DNA of 64,000 nt from Conchocele bisecta. Its lineage: Eukaryota; Mollusca; Bivalvia; Lucinida; Thyasiridae. The notes below the pieces were generated by a model that saw only the letters and a program-made list of their open reading frames with translations, had not been told where the DNA came from and ran no database searches. Position 1 is the first letter of the stretch, and every line of letters begins with the position of its first letter. The translations under genes and the position numbers were made by a program. The DNA lies in NCBI GenBank assembly GCA_029237695.1, contig CM055274.1, positions 16,791,505 to 16,855,504 of the forward strand, written 5' to 3'. This document shows positions 54,046 through 64,000 of this stretch, one piece after another.

Positions 54046-55516
54046 AATAAGTGGATTGAAAGGAAACAGAAATTATAACAAGTTTCCCCCAATGTTAAGT
54101 TTGTGAATGGACTAAGAATTTTGACCTTGACCTTAGGGTTAGCCGAGCTTTGAAAGTCATAGATTTGGCATGGCATGATAGAGAACCATTAGAGGAAGGC
54201 ATGTGTGAAATATCAAGAAGTAGGGTGACAAGAAACAGAAATTATAACAAATTTCCCCCACCATTAAGTTTATGAAAGCACTAAAATTGTGACCTTGACC
54301 TTGGGCTTAGTAGGGGTATGACGGTCGTGGATTTGTCACAGAATGATAGAGAATCATTAGAAAAGGTATATGTGAAATATCAAGACGTTTGGTAAAAGGA
54401 AAGAGAAATTAGATTTGTCAGTAAGCAAGGCCCAGGTGCCCCTAAATACATGTACATGTAGATATTTTTCCAAGTCTGTGGGCCTGACTTATGAAAGGTA
54501 GTGGTAATAGATTTTATCATTATCAGATGCCACACTGTGAATGTGTTGTTATTTTTTTGCAAAAAGTATAACTAAGGTTTATGGTGGAACGTACCAAGTA
54601 TGTGACCTTGACCTTGTGATCAGCGGGGATTGGATGGTCATGGATTTATAATTCCAGCACAAAAATATTTAGACAATTCCCTAACATTTGATTGTCCAAA
54701 ATTTATATCCCAGTAAACTCCCACGCAGAACTACTTTCCGTAACCGTGAGGTGCAGGTAAAATAATTCTTAAGAAAACGGAAAATAAACACATTTTCTTG
54801 ATGAATTTATTTCAAATGCTGGAATTATAAGGAATGAATTGCCTTTTTGTGGAATTTATCGGGGATATAAACTTGGAAAAGTCGCGGGAATACTGACGAG
54901 GCCTTCCTGGCCTTCGTCCAGTATTCCCGCGACTTTTCCAAGTTTATACCCCGATAAATTCCACAAAAAGGCCATTCATTCCTATAACGTACCAAGTATG
55001 TGACCTTGACCTTGTGATCAGCGGGGATTGGATGGTCATGGATTTGTCACAGCATGATAGTAGACCGTAGAAGACTACATGCATGAAATATTAAGAATTT
55101 TCGATAAAGGAATATAGAAGTTTTATAACATATTTCTCTAAAGTTAAGTTTTGTAACGAGAATAAATATGCGACCTTGACCTTGGGATCAGCTGGGGTTC
55201 GACGGCCATGGATTTGTCATAGCATGATAGTTGACCCTTAGAGGAATGCATGCTTGAAATATTAAGAATTTTTGACGAAGAAAATAGAAGTTATAACCGA
55301 TTTCTCTGATGTTAAGTTTTGTGAAGAGACTAAGTATGTGACCTTGAGATCACCGGTGAGTTGGACGGTCGTGAATTTGTCACAGCATGATAGTAGAGCC
55401 TTAGAGGAACGCATGCGTTGAAATATTAAGAATTTACGATGAAGGAAATAGAACGGACAACCTGATTCCAGTATTCATCCACCCCCCCTCCCACAACTCG
55501 CTGCGGGGGGTATAAA
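54046..55516 (+). mobile_element. Pearl-like element with nested composite MITE
   Basis: Core monomers carry TGTGACCTTGACCTTG and ATTTGTCACAGCATGATAG. The tail is CGGACAACCTGATTCCAG with hairpin CACAACTCGCTGCGGGGGG, as at 1085-2446. MITE A/B (54648-54985) interrupts it between two exact 60 bp copies of host sequence. Confidence 0.75.
54648..54985. mobile_element. Composite MITE A/B between 60 bp direct repeats
   Basis: ATAATTCCAGCACAAAAATA starts MITE A; palindrome B ends GGCCATTCATTCCTAT. Immediately outside, 54588-54647 and 54986-55045 are identical (from AACGTACCAAGTATGTGACC to GGTCATGGATTT). Confidence 0.75.
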
Positions 55517-55670
55517 AATGCAAGAACAGAATGTTATCGGTGACGTAGTCGATGATATAGTGTCTAGTCAAAGCAAGGCACATGGCTACTATTAAAGTGC
55601 GAGTGCATATGCGGGAATAATTGATAGATGTACATTGGTGTAAAATGTTCGGATTCTGCATCTTATAATA

Positions 55671-57290
55671 AACAAGAAACGAGGCAAAGCCACGAAGGCC
55701 AGGTTTTTTCCAAGCATAGACACTTGGATAACATAATTATACCCACTTTTTGTAGACTAGATGGCCGTGGCCTGCATGTCACGCCTTGGGGCGAGGCATG
55801 GACACTAAACAAGAGGGCCATGATGGCCTTAATTCGCTCACCTGACTCCATGAACACCAGAGGAGAATGTGACATTGAGTTCATGGGTTTTAAAAAAATT
55901 GTGCTATTTTTAGATGGCGGTCATCTTGGATTAAGCGATGACTCTCATTTTACAAAATCTGAAAATGCTTCACCCAGCATCGGCCATGTAGTTCCTGAGA
56001 AAAAGACGTTAAAAATCTTGAATAAATGGACCTTTTGGACAAATATTGCACCAGAGTGATCGCCTCATTGATACCTTCAATTTGATATATGACATGAGCA
56101 TATTCGGTCAAAAATAAAATTTGACCCCACGGGCCACGCCCATTTTTGACCCCGGGGTCACCATTTTAACAACTTTGAAAGAGCAATGTACATCGATCAT
56201 TCCTACCAAGTTTTGTCGAAATCCGGTTGGCGGTTCTTGAGAAGAAGATTTTTTAAGAATTTGTGCTATTTTTAGACGGCGGCCATCTTGGATGAAGTAA
56301 TGACGTCATTTTAACAATTTTGTAATCCCCCTACCTAAGGACCATGACCATGAAGTTTGGTGACTATAGACCAAATGGTTACCGAGGAGAAGACGTTTGA
56401 AAATGTTCACGGACGACGGACGACGGACGACGGACGACGACGATGGACACATTGCGGTAACAATAGCTCACATGAGCTTCGCTCAGGTGAGCTAAAAAAT
56501 AGATATAGAAGAAGGAAAAACTTTAACGAAAAAACTTTAACCAGACACACGGATGTACGGACGGACGGACGGACATATGCCAAAATGCCGACGATATCGC
56601 GCTTTGCGCAAGCGGGTGCGACAATGATGAAAAACACCCATGTGAAGTATCAAGGTAATGGGTGAAGCAGTTGCAGAGATATAGTACACAAAAAAACTTC
56701 AACAAAAAAAATCAAAGTAATTTAACCTTGACATTGGGCACAGGGGCTGCACGGTTGGGGGTTAGAATGAAAATATGGATGATGATAAACACCCATGTGA
56801 AGTTTGAAGGTAATGGGCGAAGCAGTTGCAGAGATAGTATAACGAAAAAGTTTTAACCAAAAAACTTTAACCAGACGTACGTTAAAAAGTTAACGTTGAA
56901 AATGGCTAAGTCAATTACGTTGAAATAATAGGTGAAGGTAAAAAAAATGGTCACATGTTGGATAGTTGTATGTGGTAGGCACCCCTTGGTTATGAAGCTG
57001 TGAAAGTTTGGTGGTCATAGGTGGTACAGTAACCAAAGAAATGGACTTAAACACGAAAACTTAACATTGTAAACGCGAAAACTTAACATTGAAAAGTTGA
57101 CTGCGCGGAAAAAATGGGTCAAGTTAAAAAAAAAGTATCATGTTGGATAGTGATATGTGATGGGCACCCCTTGATTATGAAGCTGTGAAAGTTTGGTCGC
57201 CCGCCACCCGCCCCACGCCCGCCCGCCCCGCCCACCCGGCTTTCGCCAATCAAATAGCCTGGATTTTTTTTTAAAAAACCTGGCTAATAA
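55671..57290 (-). mobile_element. Helitron-like element (array family) with nested insertion
   Basis: It is the reverse complement of the 10466-15265 family. It starts at AACAAGAAACGAGGCAAAGC with the CTAG hairpin region (CTAGATGGCCGTGGCC) near 55758. It resumes after the nested element (55808-56496) with an ACGGACGGACGG tract and core monomers, and ends at AAAAACCTGGCTAA near 57290. Confidence 0.7.
55808..56496 (+). mobile_element. Hairpin-ended element M, short copy
   Basis: It starts ACAAGAGGGCCATGATGGCC and contains repeated GATGGCGGTCATCTTGGAT monomers. It ends with a GGACGACGGACGAC tract and hairpin AGCTCACATGAGC/GCTCAGGTGAGCT plus CTAAAA. It splits CACTAA|AAAAATAGATATAG, intact at 60805. 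Confidence 0.7.
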
Positions 57291-57299
57291 TCCATAGCT

Positions 57300-57405
57300 A
57301 AAGTCCACATAGTTTTTTCCTCGTGATCAGAATATGTCACCAGAAATTGGCAAAGCCTCGTTTCTGATGACATATTCTGTCAATTAGGTGCAATGTCCTT
57401 GACCC
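57300..57405. repeat. Interrupted palindrome
   Basis: CAGAATATGTCACCAGAAA is mirrored by TTTCTGATGACATATTCTG around TTGGCAAAGCCTCG. Confidence 0.5.
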
Positions 57406-57409
57406 ACAC

Positions 57410-57562
57410 CAGTAGCCTAGTTCACCAACATTGCTAGAAAAGTATACTTTGAGGGAGAAATTTTAACATAAATGTATTAATTTTTATTATACTGAATTTA
57501 TTACATTATCACAGCCAATTTGGCTGTGATAATGTAATAAACTCAGTGTATAATAATTCTTT
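57410..57562. mobile_element. MITE C, half copy
   Basis: AGTAGCCTAGTTCACCAACA starts the left end. The inner palindrome around CAGCCAATTTGGCTG is present; the right third is missing. Confidence 0.6.
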
Positions 57563-57700
57563 TATTTCGTGAAATTTGGTAAAATATTGATTTTATTGCG
57601 AAAAAACAATTTCCCCATGATAAATCCCCATAGACATCTTCACAGTGAAGATGTCTATGGGGATTTAACATGGGATTTTTTTTAGAATTTCAGAAATACA
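57563..57700. repeat. Palindrome with AAATCCCCATAGACATCTTC arms
   Basis: The arms at 57625-57646 and 57647-57668 pair exactly around CACAGTG. A/T-rich outer arms pair less well. It resembles the fold-back class above. Confidence 0.6.
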
Positions 57701-57869
57701 GGACAGATTTTTAAAATTTAACTTTTGTTTTCTTAGTTAGACATTTCCAAGCTATCTAGCCAGGTCAATTTCCAAATTTTTTTGTATTTTGACTCCTCCC
57801 ACAACTCCTCTACCTCTTTTTCCACCATGTTAAATTCCCATAGAGAAACAAATTTCGTAATACAATCAT

Positions 57870-58002
57870 GCATGTCGCGTCTTGTGGCGAGGCATGGACA
57901 CTAAAAAAAAGAGATATAGTATAACGAAAAACTTTAACCAAAAACAAATTTAACCGGACACACGTACTATATTGCGCTTTCCGCAAGCGGGCGCGACAAT
58001 AA
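57870..58002 (-). mobile_element. Miniature Helitron-like element
   Basis: On the minus strand it runs from TTGTCGCGCCCGCTTGCGG to GTCCATGCCTCGCC with ACGACATGCATG at the end. The canonical CTAG hairpin is degraded. It is a deletion relative of the 10466-15265 family. Confidence 0.55.
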
Positions 58003-58049
58003 AATTGCATATGTTTGCTAGGTGTCCAGTTTAGAGTTTCCACTGTACC

Positions 58050-58350
58050 TGCTAGCAGTAGCCGATTTCACCAAAATTGCAAAGTATACTTTGAGGAAGA
58101 AATTTTCAATCTCGGGTTAATTTTTTTAATTTTTATTATACTGAAATTACTACATTATCACAGCCATTATGGCTGTGATAATGTAATAAATTCAGTATAA
58201 TAATTCTGCATACTTTTAATCGTCAAATATATGCAGTCGTTAGTTCTATATGAAATAATGAATTTCGGGAAAAATAAATGATTACTCCCTCAAAGTACAC
58301 TTTGCTAGATAAGAATACTCTGCAATGTTGGTGAAATAGGCTACAGATCA
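58050..58350. mobile_element. MITE C copy
   Basis: The ends CAGTAGCCGATTTCACC and GGTGAAATAGGCTACAG are inverted repeats; the centre is CAGCCATTATGGCTG. Preceded by a pogo-like end (58018-58045). Confidence 0.7.
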
Positions 58351-58446
58351 GAGGCGACACAGGACAGTGACGCGATAAGCTCCAAGTTCTCCAGTCACAG
58401 CGACATGTTTTGTCATTGCGGACTTGTGATGATCATGCACACATAC

Positions 58447-58693
58447 CTCTAACCGAGTCAACATGGTATTTCGCCAACAGTTTCACAATGCGATTTTTGT
58501 CCTCCCTGGAAATGTTTGAGCGACAATCCATTTCTTGTTTGTATAAAAACTCATCCTTCAATCGCTTGCCCCAGTTCGCTTCTGGCTTTATTGCATGCAT
58601 CTTTGTTTTCGGCAAACAATGTCATGACAAGCTTCGGGGCTGGTCTGCTGTCGATAAACTTAGGGGACTTGGCCACTTTCTGTTTAGCTTGAT
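58447..58693 (-). CDS. PARP14-like exon, minus strand, one-base frame break
   Basis: Minus strand: the acceptor TTCTTCTTTCAG precedes 58693 and the donor TAGAG|GTATGT follows 58447. The first part reads AKQKVAKSPKFIDSRPAPKL and NKDACNKARSELGQAIE. After a break at the CC of 58555-58556 the other frame reads DEFLYKQEMDC and NRIVKLLAKYHVDSV. Length is 247 nt; without one base it would be 246, giving entry and exit both phase 1. 'NK....A...L...I..EF' and 'I..L...Y.V' resemble the spacer between macro and WWE domains of PARP14-type proteins. It is antisense to the exons before the gap, so either a second gene copy or an inverted contig. Confidence 0.5.
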
Positions 58694-58729
58694 CTGAAAG
58701 AAGAAATCATTAAGAGTGATTGATGTACA

Positions 58730-58802
58730 CTTCACCACAGGTTGAAGTAACGGACCGAGGTCTATAAATACATTAAATATGCCTAAAAGCATCAATAAAT
58801 GA
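58730..58802. mobile_element. MITE J, left half
   Basis: CACAGGTTGAAGTAACGGAC to AGCATCAATAAATGAA; the right half resumes at 60320 after element M2. Confidence 0.7.
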
Positions 58803-60319
58803 AACAAGAGGGCCATGATGGCCCTCATTCGCTCACCTGACTCAATGAACACTAGAGGAGAATGTGGCAGTGAGTTCATGTGTTTTAAAAAAATTGTGCT
58901 ATTTTTAGATGGCGGTCATCTTGGATTAAGCGATGACTCATTTTACCAAATCTAAAAATGCTTCACCCAAGGATCTTAACTTCCTATGAAGTTTGGCCAG
59001 CATCGGCCATGTGGTTCCTGAGAAAAAGAAGTTCAAAATCTTGAATAAATGGACCTTTTGGTGGCCATAAAATTTGACCCTAATTCGACCCCACGGGCCA
59101 CGCCCATTTTTGACTCCGGGGTCACCATTTTCCCAACTTTGAAAGAGCATTGTAAATCGATCATTCCTACCAAGTTTAGTCGAAATCCGGCTAGCGGTTC
59201 ATGAGAAGAAGATTTTTTAAGAATTTATGCCATTTTTAGATGGCGGCCATCTTGGATTAGCGATCACCTCCATTTTAACAAATCTGAAAAGGCTTCACCC
59301 ATGGACCATAACTGTTAAGTTTGTCTACCATGGGCCAAGCGGTTCGTGTGAAGAAGAATTTTGAAATCTCTAATAAAAGAACGACCTTTTGACATTTCGG
59401 CGGGCATCTTGGATGACATAACAATCCGATTTCGACAAAAAAAATGTACCAGAGTGATCGCAACCTTCAATTTGATATATAACATGACCATATTGGGTCA
59501 AAAATAAAATTTGACCCCAATTTGACCCCACGGGCCACGCCCATTTTTGACCCCGGGGTCACCATTTTAACAACTTTGAAAGAGCATAGTACATCGATCA
59601 TTCCTACCAAGTTTCGTCGAAATCCGGCTAGCGGTTTATGATAAGAAGATTTTTTAAGAATTTATGCTATTTTTAGACGGTGGCCATCTTGGATTAGCGA
59701 TGACCTCAATTTTAACAAATCTGAAAAGGCTTCACCCATGGACCATAACTTTTAAGTTTGGCTACCATGGGCAAGCAGTTCATGTGAAGAAGAATTTTGA
59801 AATCTCTAATAAAAGAACGACCGTTTGACCTTTCGGCGGCCATCTTGGATGACATAACCATCCGATTTCGACAAAAAATGCACCAGAGTGATCGCCTCAT
59901 TGATACCTTCAATTTGATATATGACATGACCATATCTGGTCAAAAATAAAATTTTACCCCAATTTGACCCAATGGGCCACGCCCATTTTTGACCCCAGGG
60001 TCACCATTTTAACAACTTTGAAAGAGCATTGTACATCGATCATTCCTACCAAGTTTTGTCGAAATCCGGCTAGCGGTTCTTGAGAAGATTTTTGAAGAAT
60101 TTGTGCTATTTTTAGACGGTGGCCATCTTGGATTATGTAATGACGTCATTTTAACAATTTTGTAATCCCCCTACCTAAGGACCATGACCATGAAGTTTGG
60201 TGACTATAGGCCCAATGGTTACCGAGGAGAAGACGTTTGAAAATGTTCACGGACAGAGGACGGACGGACACATTGCTGGTAACAATAGCTCACATGAGCT
60301 TCGCTCAGGTGAGCTAAAA
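58803..60319 (+). mobile_element. Hairpin-ended element M, long copy
   Basis: It starts ACAAGAGGGCCATGATGGCC. Four to five ~340-380 bp core units carry GGCGGCCATCTTGGAT, GACCCCACGGGCCACGCC and TGTACATCGATCATTCC. It ends with a GGACGGACGG tract and hairpin AGCTCACATGAGC/GCTCAGGTGAGCT plus CTAAAA. It splits MITE J cleanly. Confidence 0.75.
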
Positions 60320-60480
60320 ATGATAAGCTAAACATTTGTTTTTACTCCCTCCACTTATAAGTCTCTATGCAGGGAGTAAACAAAATTGTTTAGCTTTTTT
60401 TTTTTTCCATTTATTGATGCTTTTAGTCATATTTAATTTATTTATAGATCTCCGTCCATTACTTCAACCTGTGCACATGA
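60320..60480. mobile_element. MITE J, right half
   Basis: TTTACTCCCTCCACTTATAA centre to CATTACTTCAACCTGTG, continuing the half at 58730-58802. Confidence 0.7.
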
Positions 60481-60529
60481 CATTACCACGGAGCCCTGCA
60501 TGGGACGTAGAATTCTTTTTTTTATTAAT

Positions 60530-60667
60530 TTGTTTCCACAATTTAACAATTTGTTCCCGAATTAACAATTTGTTCCCTCAATTTAACAATTTGTTCCCAC
60601 GAAATAACAATTAGTTCCAAATTGTTAAATTGAGGGAACAAATTGTTATTTTGTGGGAACGAATTAA
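60530..60667. repeat. ~22 bp repeats forming a palindrome
   Basis: CAATTTAACAATTTGTTCCC repeats about four times and then appears reverse complemented (GGGAACAAATTGTTA), giving a long fold-back. Confidence 0.7.
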
Positions 60668-62520
60668 TAAAAAACAAGAAACGAGGCAAAGCCACGAAGG
60701 CCAGGTTTTTTCCAAGCATAGACACTTGGATAACATAATTATACCCACTTTTTGTAGACTAGATGGCCGTGGCCTGCATGTCGCGCCTTGGGGCGAGGCA
60801 TGGACACTAAAAAAATAGATATAGTAGATGGAAAAACTTTAAACAAAAAACTTTAACCGGACACACGGACGAACGGACGGACGTATGCCAAAATGCCGAC
60901 GATATCGCGCTTTCCGCAAGCAGGTGTGACAATGATGATACACCCATGTGAAGTAATCAAGGTATTGGGTGAAGCAGAGTTGCAGAGATATAGTACACGA
61001 AAAAACTTTAACAAAAAAATTCAAAGTAATTTGATTTGACCTTGACATTGGGCACAGGATCGCGCTTTCCGCAAGCAGGTGCGACAATGATGATAAACAC
61101 CCATGTGAAGTATCAAGGTATTGGGTGAAGCAGTTGCAGAGATATAGTACACGAAAAAAATTTAACAAAAAAAATCAAAGTAATTTGACCTTGACATTGG
61201 GCACAGGATCGCGCTTTCCGCAAGCAGGTGCAACAATGATGATAAACACCCATGTGAAGTATCAAGGTATTGGGTGAAGCAGTTGCAGAGATATAGTACA
61301 CAAAAAAACTTTAACAAAATAATTCAAAGTAATTTGACCTTGACATTGGGCACAGGATCGCGCTTTCCGCAAGCAGGTGCGACAATGATGATAACACCCA
61401 TGTGAAGTATCAAGGTATTGGGTGAAGCAGTTGCAGAGATATAGTACAAAAAAAACTTTAACAAAAAAATTCAAAGTAATTTGACTTGACATTGGGCACA
61501 GGATCGCGCTTCCGCAAGCAGGTGCGACAATGAGATAAACACCCATGTGAAGTATCAAGGTAATGGTGAAGCAGTTTGCAGAGATATAGTACACGAAAAA
61601 ACTTTACAAAAAAATTCAAAGTAATTTGATTGGAACCTCGACATTGGGCACAGGATACAGCGCTTTCCGCAAGCAGGTGCGACAATGATGATAAACACAC
61701 ATGTGAAGTATCAAGGTATTGGGTGAAGCAGTTGCAGAGATATAGTACATGAAAAAACTTTAACAAAAAAATTCATCAAAGTAATTTGACCTTGACATTG
61801 GGCACAGGGGCCGCACGATTGGGGGTTAGAATGAAAATATGGATGATGATAAACACCCATGTGAAGATTCAAGGTAATGGGCGAAGCAGTTGCAGAGATA
61901 TAGTATAACGAAAAAGTTTTAACTAAAAAACTCTAACCAGACGTACGTTAAAAAGTTAAAATGGCTAAGTCAATTACGTAGAAATAATAGGTGAAGGTAA
62001 AAAAATGGTCACATGTTGGATAGTTGTATGTAGTAGGCACCCCTTGGTTATGAAGCTGTGAAAGTTTGGTGGTCCTAGGTGGTACAGTACCAAAGAAATG
62101 GACTTAAACACGAAAACTTAACATTGTAAACGCGAAAACTTAACATTGAAAATGGCTAAGTCGACTGCGCGGAAAAAATGGGTGAAGTTAAAATTAAAAA
62201 AAAAAGTAACATGTTGGAAAGTGATATGTGGTGGGTACCCCTTGATTATGAAGCTGTGAAAGTTTGGTGGTCGTAGGTGGTACAGTACGAAAGAAATGGA
62301 CTTAAACACGAAAACTTAACATGTAAACGCGAAAACTTCACATTGAAAATGGCTAAGTCGATTATGCGGAAAAAATGGGTGAAGTTAAAAAAAAAGTAAC
62401 ATGTTGGATAGTGATATGTGGTGGGCCACCCCTTATTATGAAGCTGTGAAAGGGTGTAAAGTGGTGGTAATAACAAAGAAATGGACTCAAACACGAAAAC
62501 TTAACATTGATTGTGGACGC
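60668..62520 (-). mobile_element. Helitron-like element with 150 bp and 180 bp cores
   Basis: It starts AACAAGAAACGAGGCAAAGC, with CTAGATGGCCGTGGCC near 60759. After an ACGGACGGACGG tract come five ~149 bp copies of ATCGCGCTTTCCGCAAGCAG (61056, 61206, 61355, 61502, 61650), then three ~180 bp copies of the CTGTGAAAGTTTGGTGGTC monomer. It is the reverse complement of 10466-15265, with a terminal piece secondarily amplified in tandem. Confidence 0.7.
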
Positions 62521-62529
62521 CGCGTTAAA

Positions 62530-62962
62530 GTTTTTGAAGCACCAAGTATGTGACTTTGACCCTGGGCTTGGCGGGGGCAGGACAAATGTGGATTTGGCAC
62601 AGGGCGGTAGAGGACCATTAGAGCAATGCGTATATGAAATATGAAGCTGATCCGTGAAAGAAAACAGAAATTATAAGATATTTACCTGAGTTAAAAGTTT
62701 TTTTTTAAGCACTAAGTATGTGTGTGACCTTGACCCTGGGCTTGGCGGAGGCAGGACGAATGTGGATTTGGCACAGGGCGGTAGAGGACCATTACAGCAA
62801 TGTGTATATATAAATATGAAGCAGATCCGTCAAAGGATGAAGAAATTATGAGACATTTACCCGAGCGTTAAAAGTTTTGTGACGAGACGGACGGACGGGA
62901 CGGACGGACGGTCAAGGGTAACACTAAATGCCCCCTCCACTATCGTGGTGGGGCATAAAAAT
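62530..62962 (+). mobile_element. Pearl-like element, two monomers
   Basis: Two ~175 bp monomers (AAGCACTAAGTATGTG, GACCCTGGGCTTGGCGG, GGCACAGGGCGGTAGAGG) are followed by GGACGGACGGGACGG and hairpin TGCCCCCTCCAC/GTGGTGGGGCA plus TAAAA. Confidence 0.7.
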
Positions 62963-63084
62963 CAATGTCCCCTGTGGGGCTCTGTACATTACCACATGCT
63001 ACCGTGTCAAGTCTACGAAAACGTTTCACGTAATAACCCTAAATATTCAAACACCATTTATCTGTGGAAACACATAGAAATATA

Positions 63085-63263
63085 GAGGATATTTGTTTTC
63101 TTCAGTGTAAGATTTTATTTCATCTCGTGGACGAAAAATGTCGAATTTTCACTCGTGACAAATTTGTTTTCTACTGTGTAAGATCGAATTTTATTTCATC
63201 TCGTGGACGTAAAATGTCGGATTTTCAAGAAAGCCACTTCTTACACTGAAGAAAACAAATATT
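63085..63263. mobile_element. MITE with ATATTTGTTTTCTTCAG ends
   Basis: The left end (ATATTTGTTTTCTTCAGTG) and right end (CACTGAAGAAAACAAATAT) are exact inverses. The interior repeats TTTATTTCATCTCGTGGACG twice. Confidence 0.75.
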
Positions 63264-63617
63264 CAATTTTTTTATGACAATATAACGCCCCTTTTACCAA
63301 TTTTTTAATTATTTAATTATTTTATGTTCCCGCTAGATACCTCCAGTTTCTATCGTAACCCGTGGTGTGCCTCAAATTCCAATTTCCTCTTTCACACGCC
63401 GCATTACAAAGTAGTTACATTTTTTGTGGAGGAGATTTATGACTAACATAACTATCCCATGTCTATAGAAGATACTAAATCATATTAATATGAAAAACTA
63501 AATACGCTTTAACATAAATTAACAATTTGATGTGTATACTTTATATGGATTTTCTACGCAAAAATACCGCCATGGCAACAGCAAAGTGCGGAATATGTTA
63601 CATGAATATATAATCAT

Positions 63618-63660
63618 GAATATATAATGAGGCGAGAAAACGAAAGTGCCGCCATCTTTT
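63618..63660 (+). promoter_or_regulatory. Promoter-like cluster: TATA, ISRE-type and YY1-type motifs
   Basis: AATATATAATGA (63619) is followed by GAAAACGAAAGT (63636-63647), a perfect GAAANNGAAA interferon-regulatory-factor motif, and GCCGCCATCTTTT (63649-63661), a YY1-type motif. No coding start is visible before the window ends. Confidence 0.3.
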
Positions 63661-64000
63661 ATTTTATGTTCATTCCAACTAACGAGAATAGTGTCACAAG
63701 TTGTTTAACAGTGTTTTGAACAGCATTTGATGCCTGCACACATTCCCTATTCACTGTCGCTGTAGTGCATTTTAGTCTTTGACAAGGATCACAGGCGAGG
63801 AATGAAGTGGATAATCATATCGTCACATCGTGTTACGGAAACTGATGTCGCCATTGGCATTTTAGAAACAACGGGTCAGGATTCGTGGTGATTCGTGGTA
63901 TTTTGTTTGGATAGCGACTGGTTCGAAAACATGAAGCTAACATTTCCGTTGAATGTTGGATGAACAAAAAATCCTGGAGAGATGAGACAGTCGTTGGCGC
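63661..64000. other. No gene or repeat recognised
   Basis: Balanced-composition DNA without recognised repeats; possibly 5' UTR or first-exon sequence of a gene beyond the window. Confidence 0.3.

Noticed and set aside
55628..56059. 143-codon plus-strand frame
   Set aside because: It runs across the junction of two Helitron-like elements, so the frame is accidental.

Overview
This window reads as intergenic and intronic DNA of a marine invertebrate, most likely a bivalve mollusc. Three signs point that way: hairpin-ended elements built of ~150-190 bp tandem monomers with (ACGG)n tracts and repeated GACCTTGACCTT-type motifs, as in the bivalve 'pearl'/Helitron-like families; tRNA-headed SINEs with a GTTAAAC tail; and very dense nested MITEs. 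The species cannot be named from sequence alone. A run of exactly 500 N (52402-52901) joins two contigs, so distance, order and orientation across it are not established.

Host genes. A split gene runs on the + strand from about 16.3 to 43.2 kb. Its exons (16271-16346, 20187-20328, 22366-22617, 25315-25470, 25986 onward, 30908-32342, 34598-34758, 43031-43178) have splice sites, and wherever both boundaries are resolved the splice phases agree. The encoded segments resemble the RRM-like and KH-like N-terminal half of PARP14-type mono-ADP-ribosyltransferases. Macro, WWE and catalytic domains are not seen. Beyond the gap, at 58447-58693, a minus-strand exon resembles a later region of the same family and carries a one-base frame break. 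A MYND zinc-finger fragment with an internal stop lies at 881-1084.

Mobile DNA. Region 1.1-2.4 kb is a pearl-like array; 3.8-4.6 kb a ~200 bp tandem repeat; 6.3-7.3 kb a 63 bp minisatellite that switches strand; 9.3-10.3 kb a pogo-like element; 10.5-15.3 kb a large Helitron-like tandem array; 17.2-18.5 kb a hAT-like element with target duplication. From 20 to 37 kb the introns of the PARP14-like gene are packed with hAT-, piggyBac- and pogo-like MITEs, long perfect palindromes and SINEs, several with empty sites elsewhere in the window. Region 38.2-43.0 kb is a ~22 bp satellite with higher-order blocks that ends exactly at a splice acceptor. Region 46.4-52.4 kb is part of a Polinton/adintovirus-like element: protein-primed family B DNA polymerase on + (many frame breaks), retroviral-type integrase on - (one break), the two stop codons overlapping tail to tail, plus a zinc-finger gene and an unidentified coding stretch that runs into the gap. 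Region 53-64 kb is again hairpin-ended repeats, nested insertions and MITEs, ending with a promoter-like cluster containing an ISRE-type motif.
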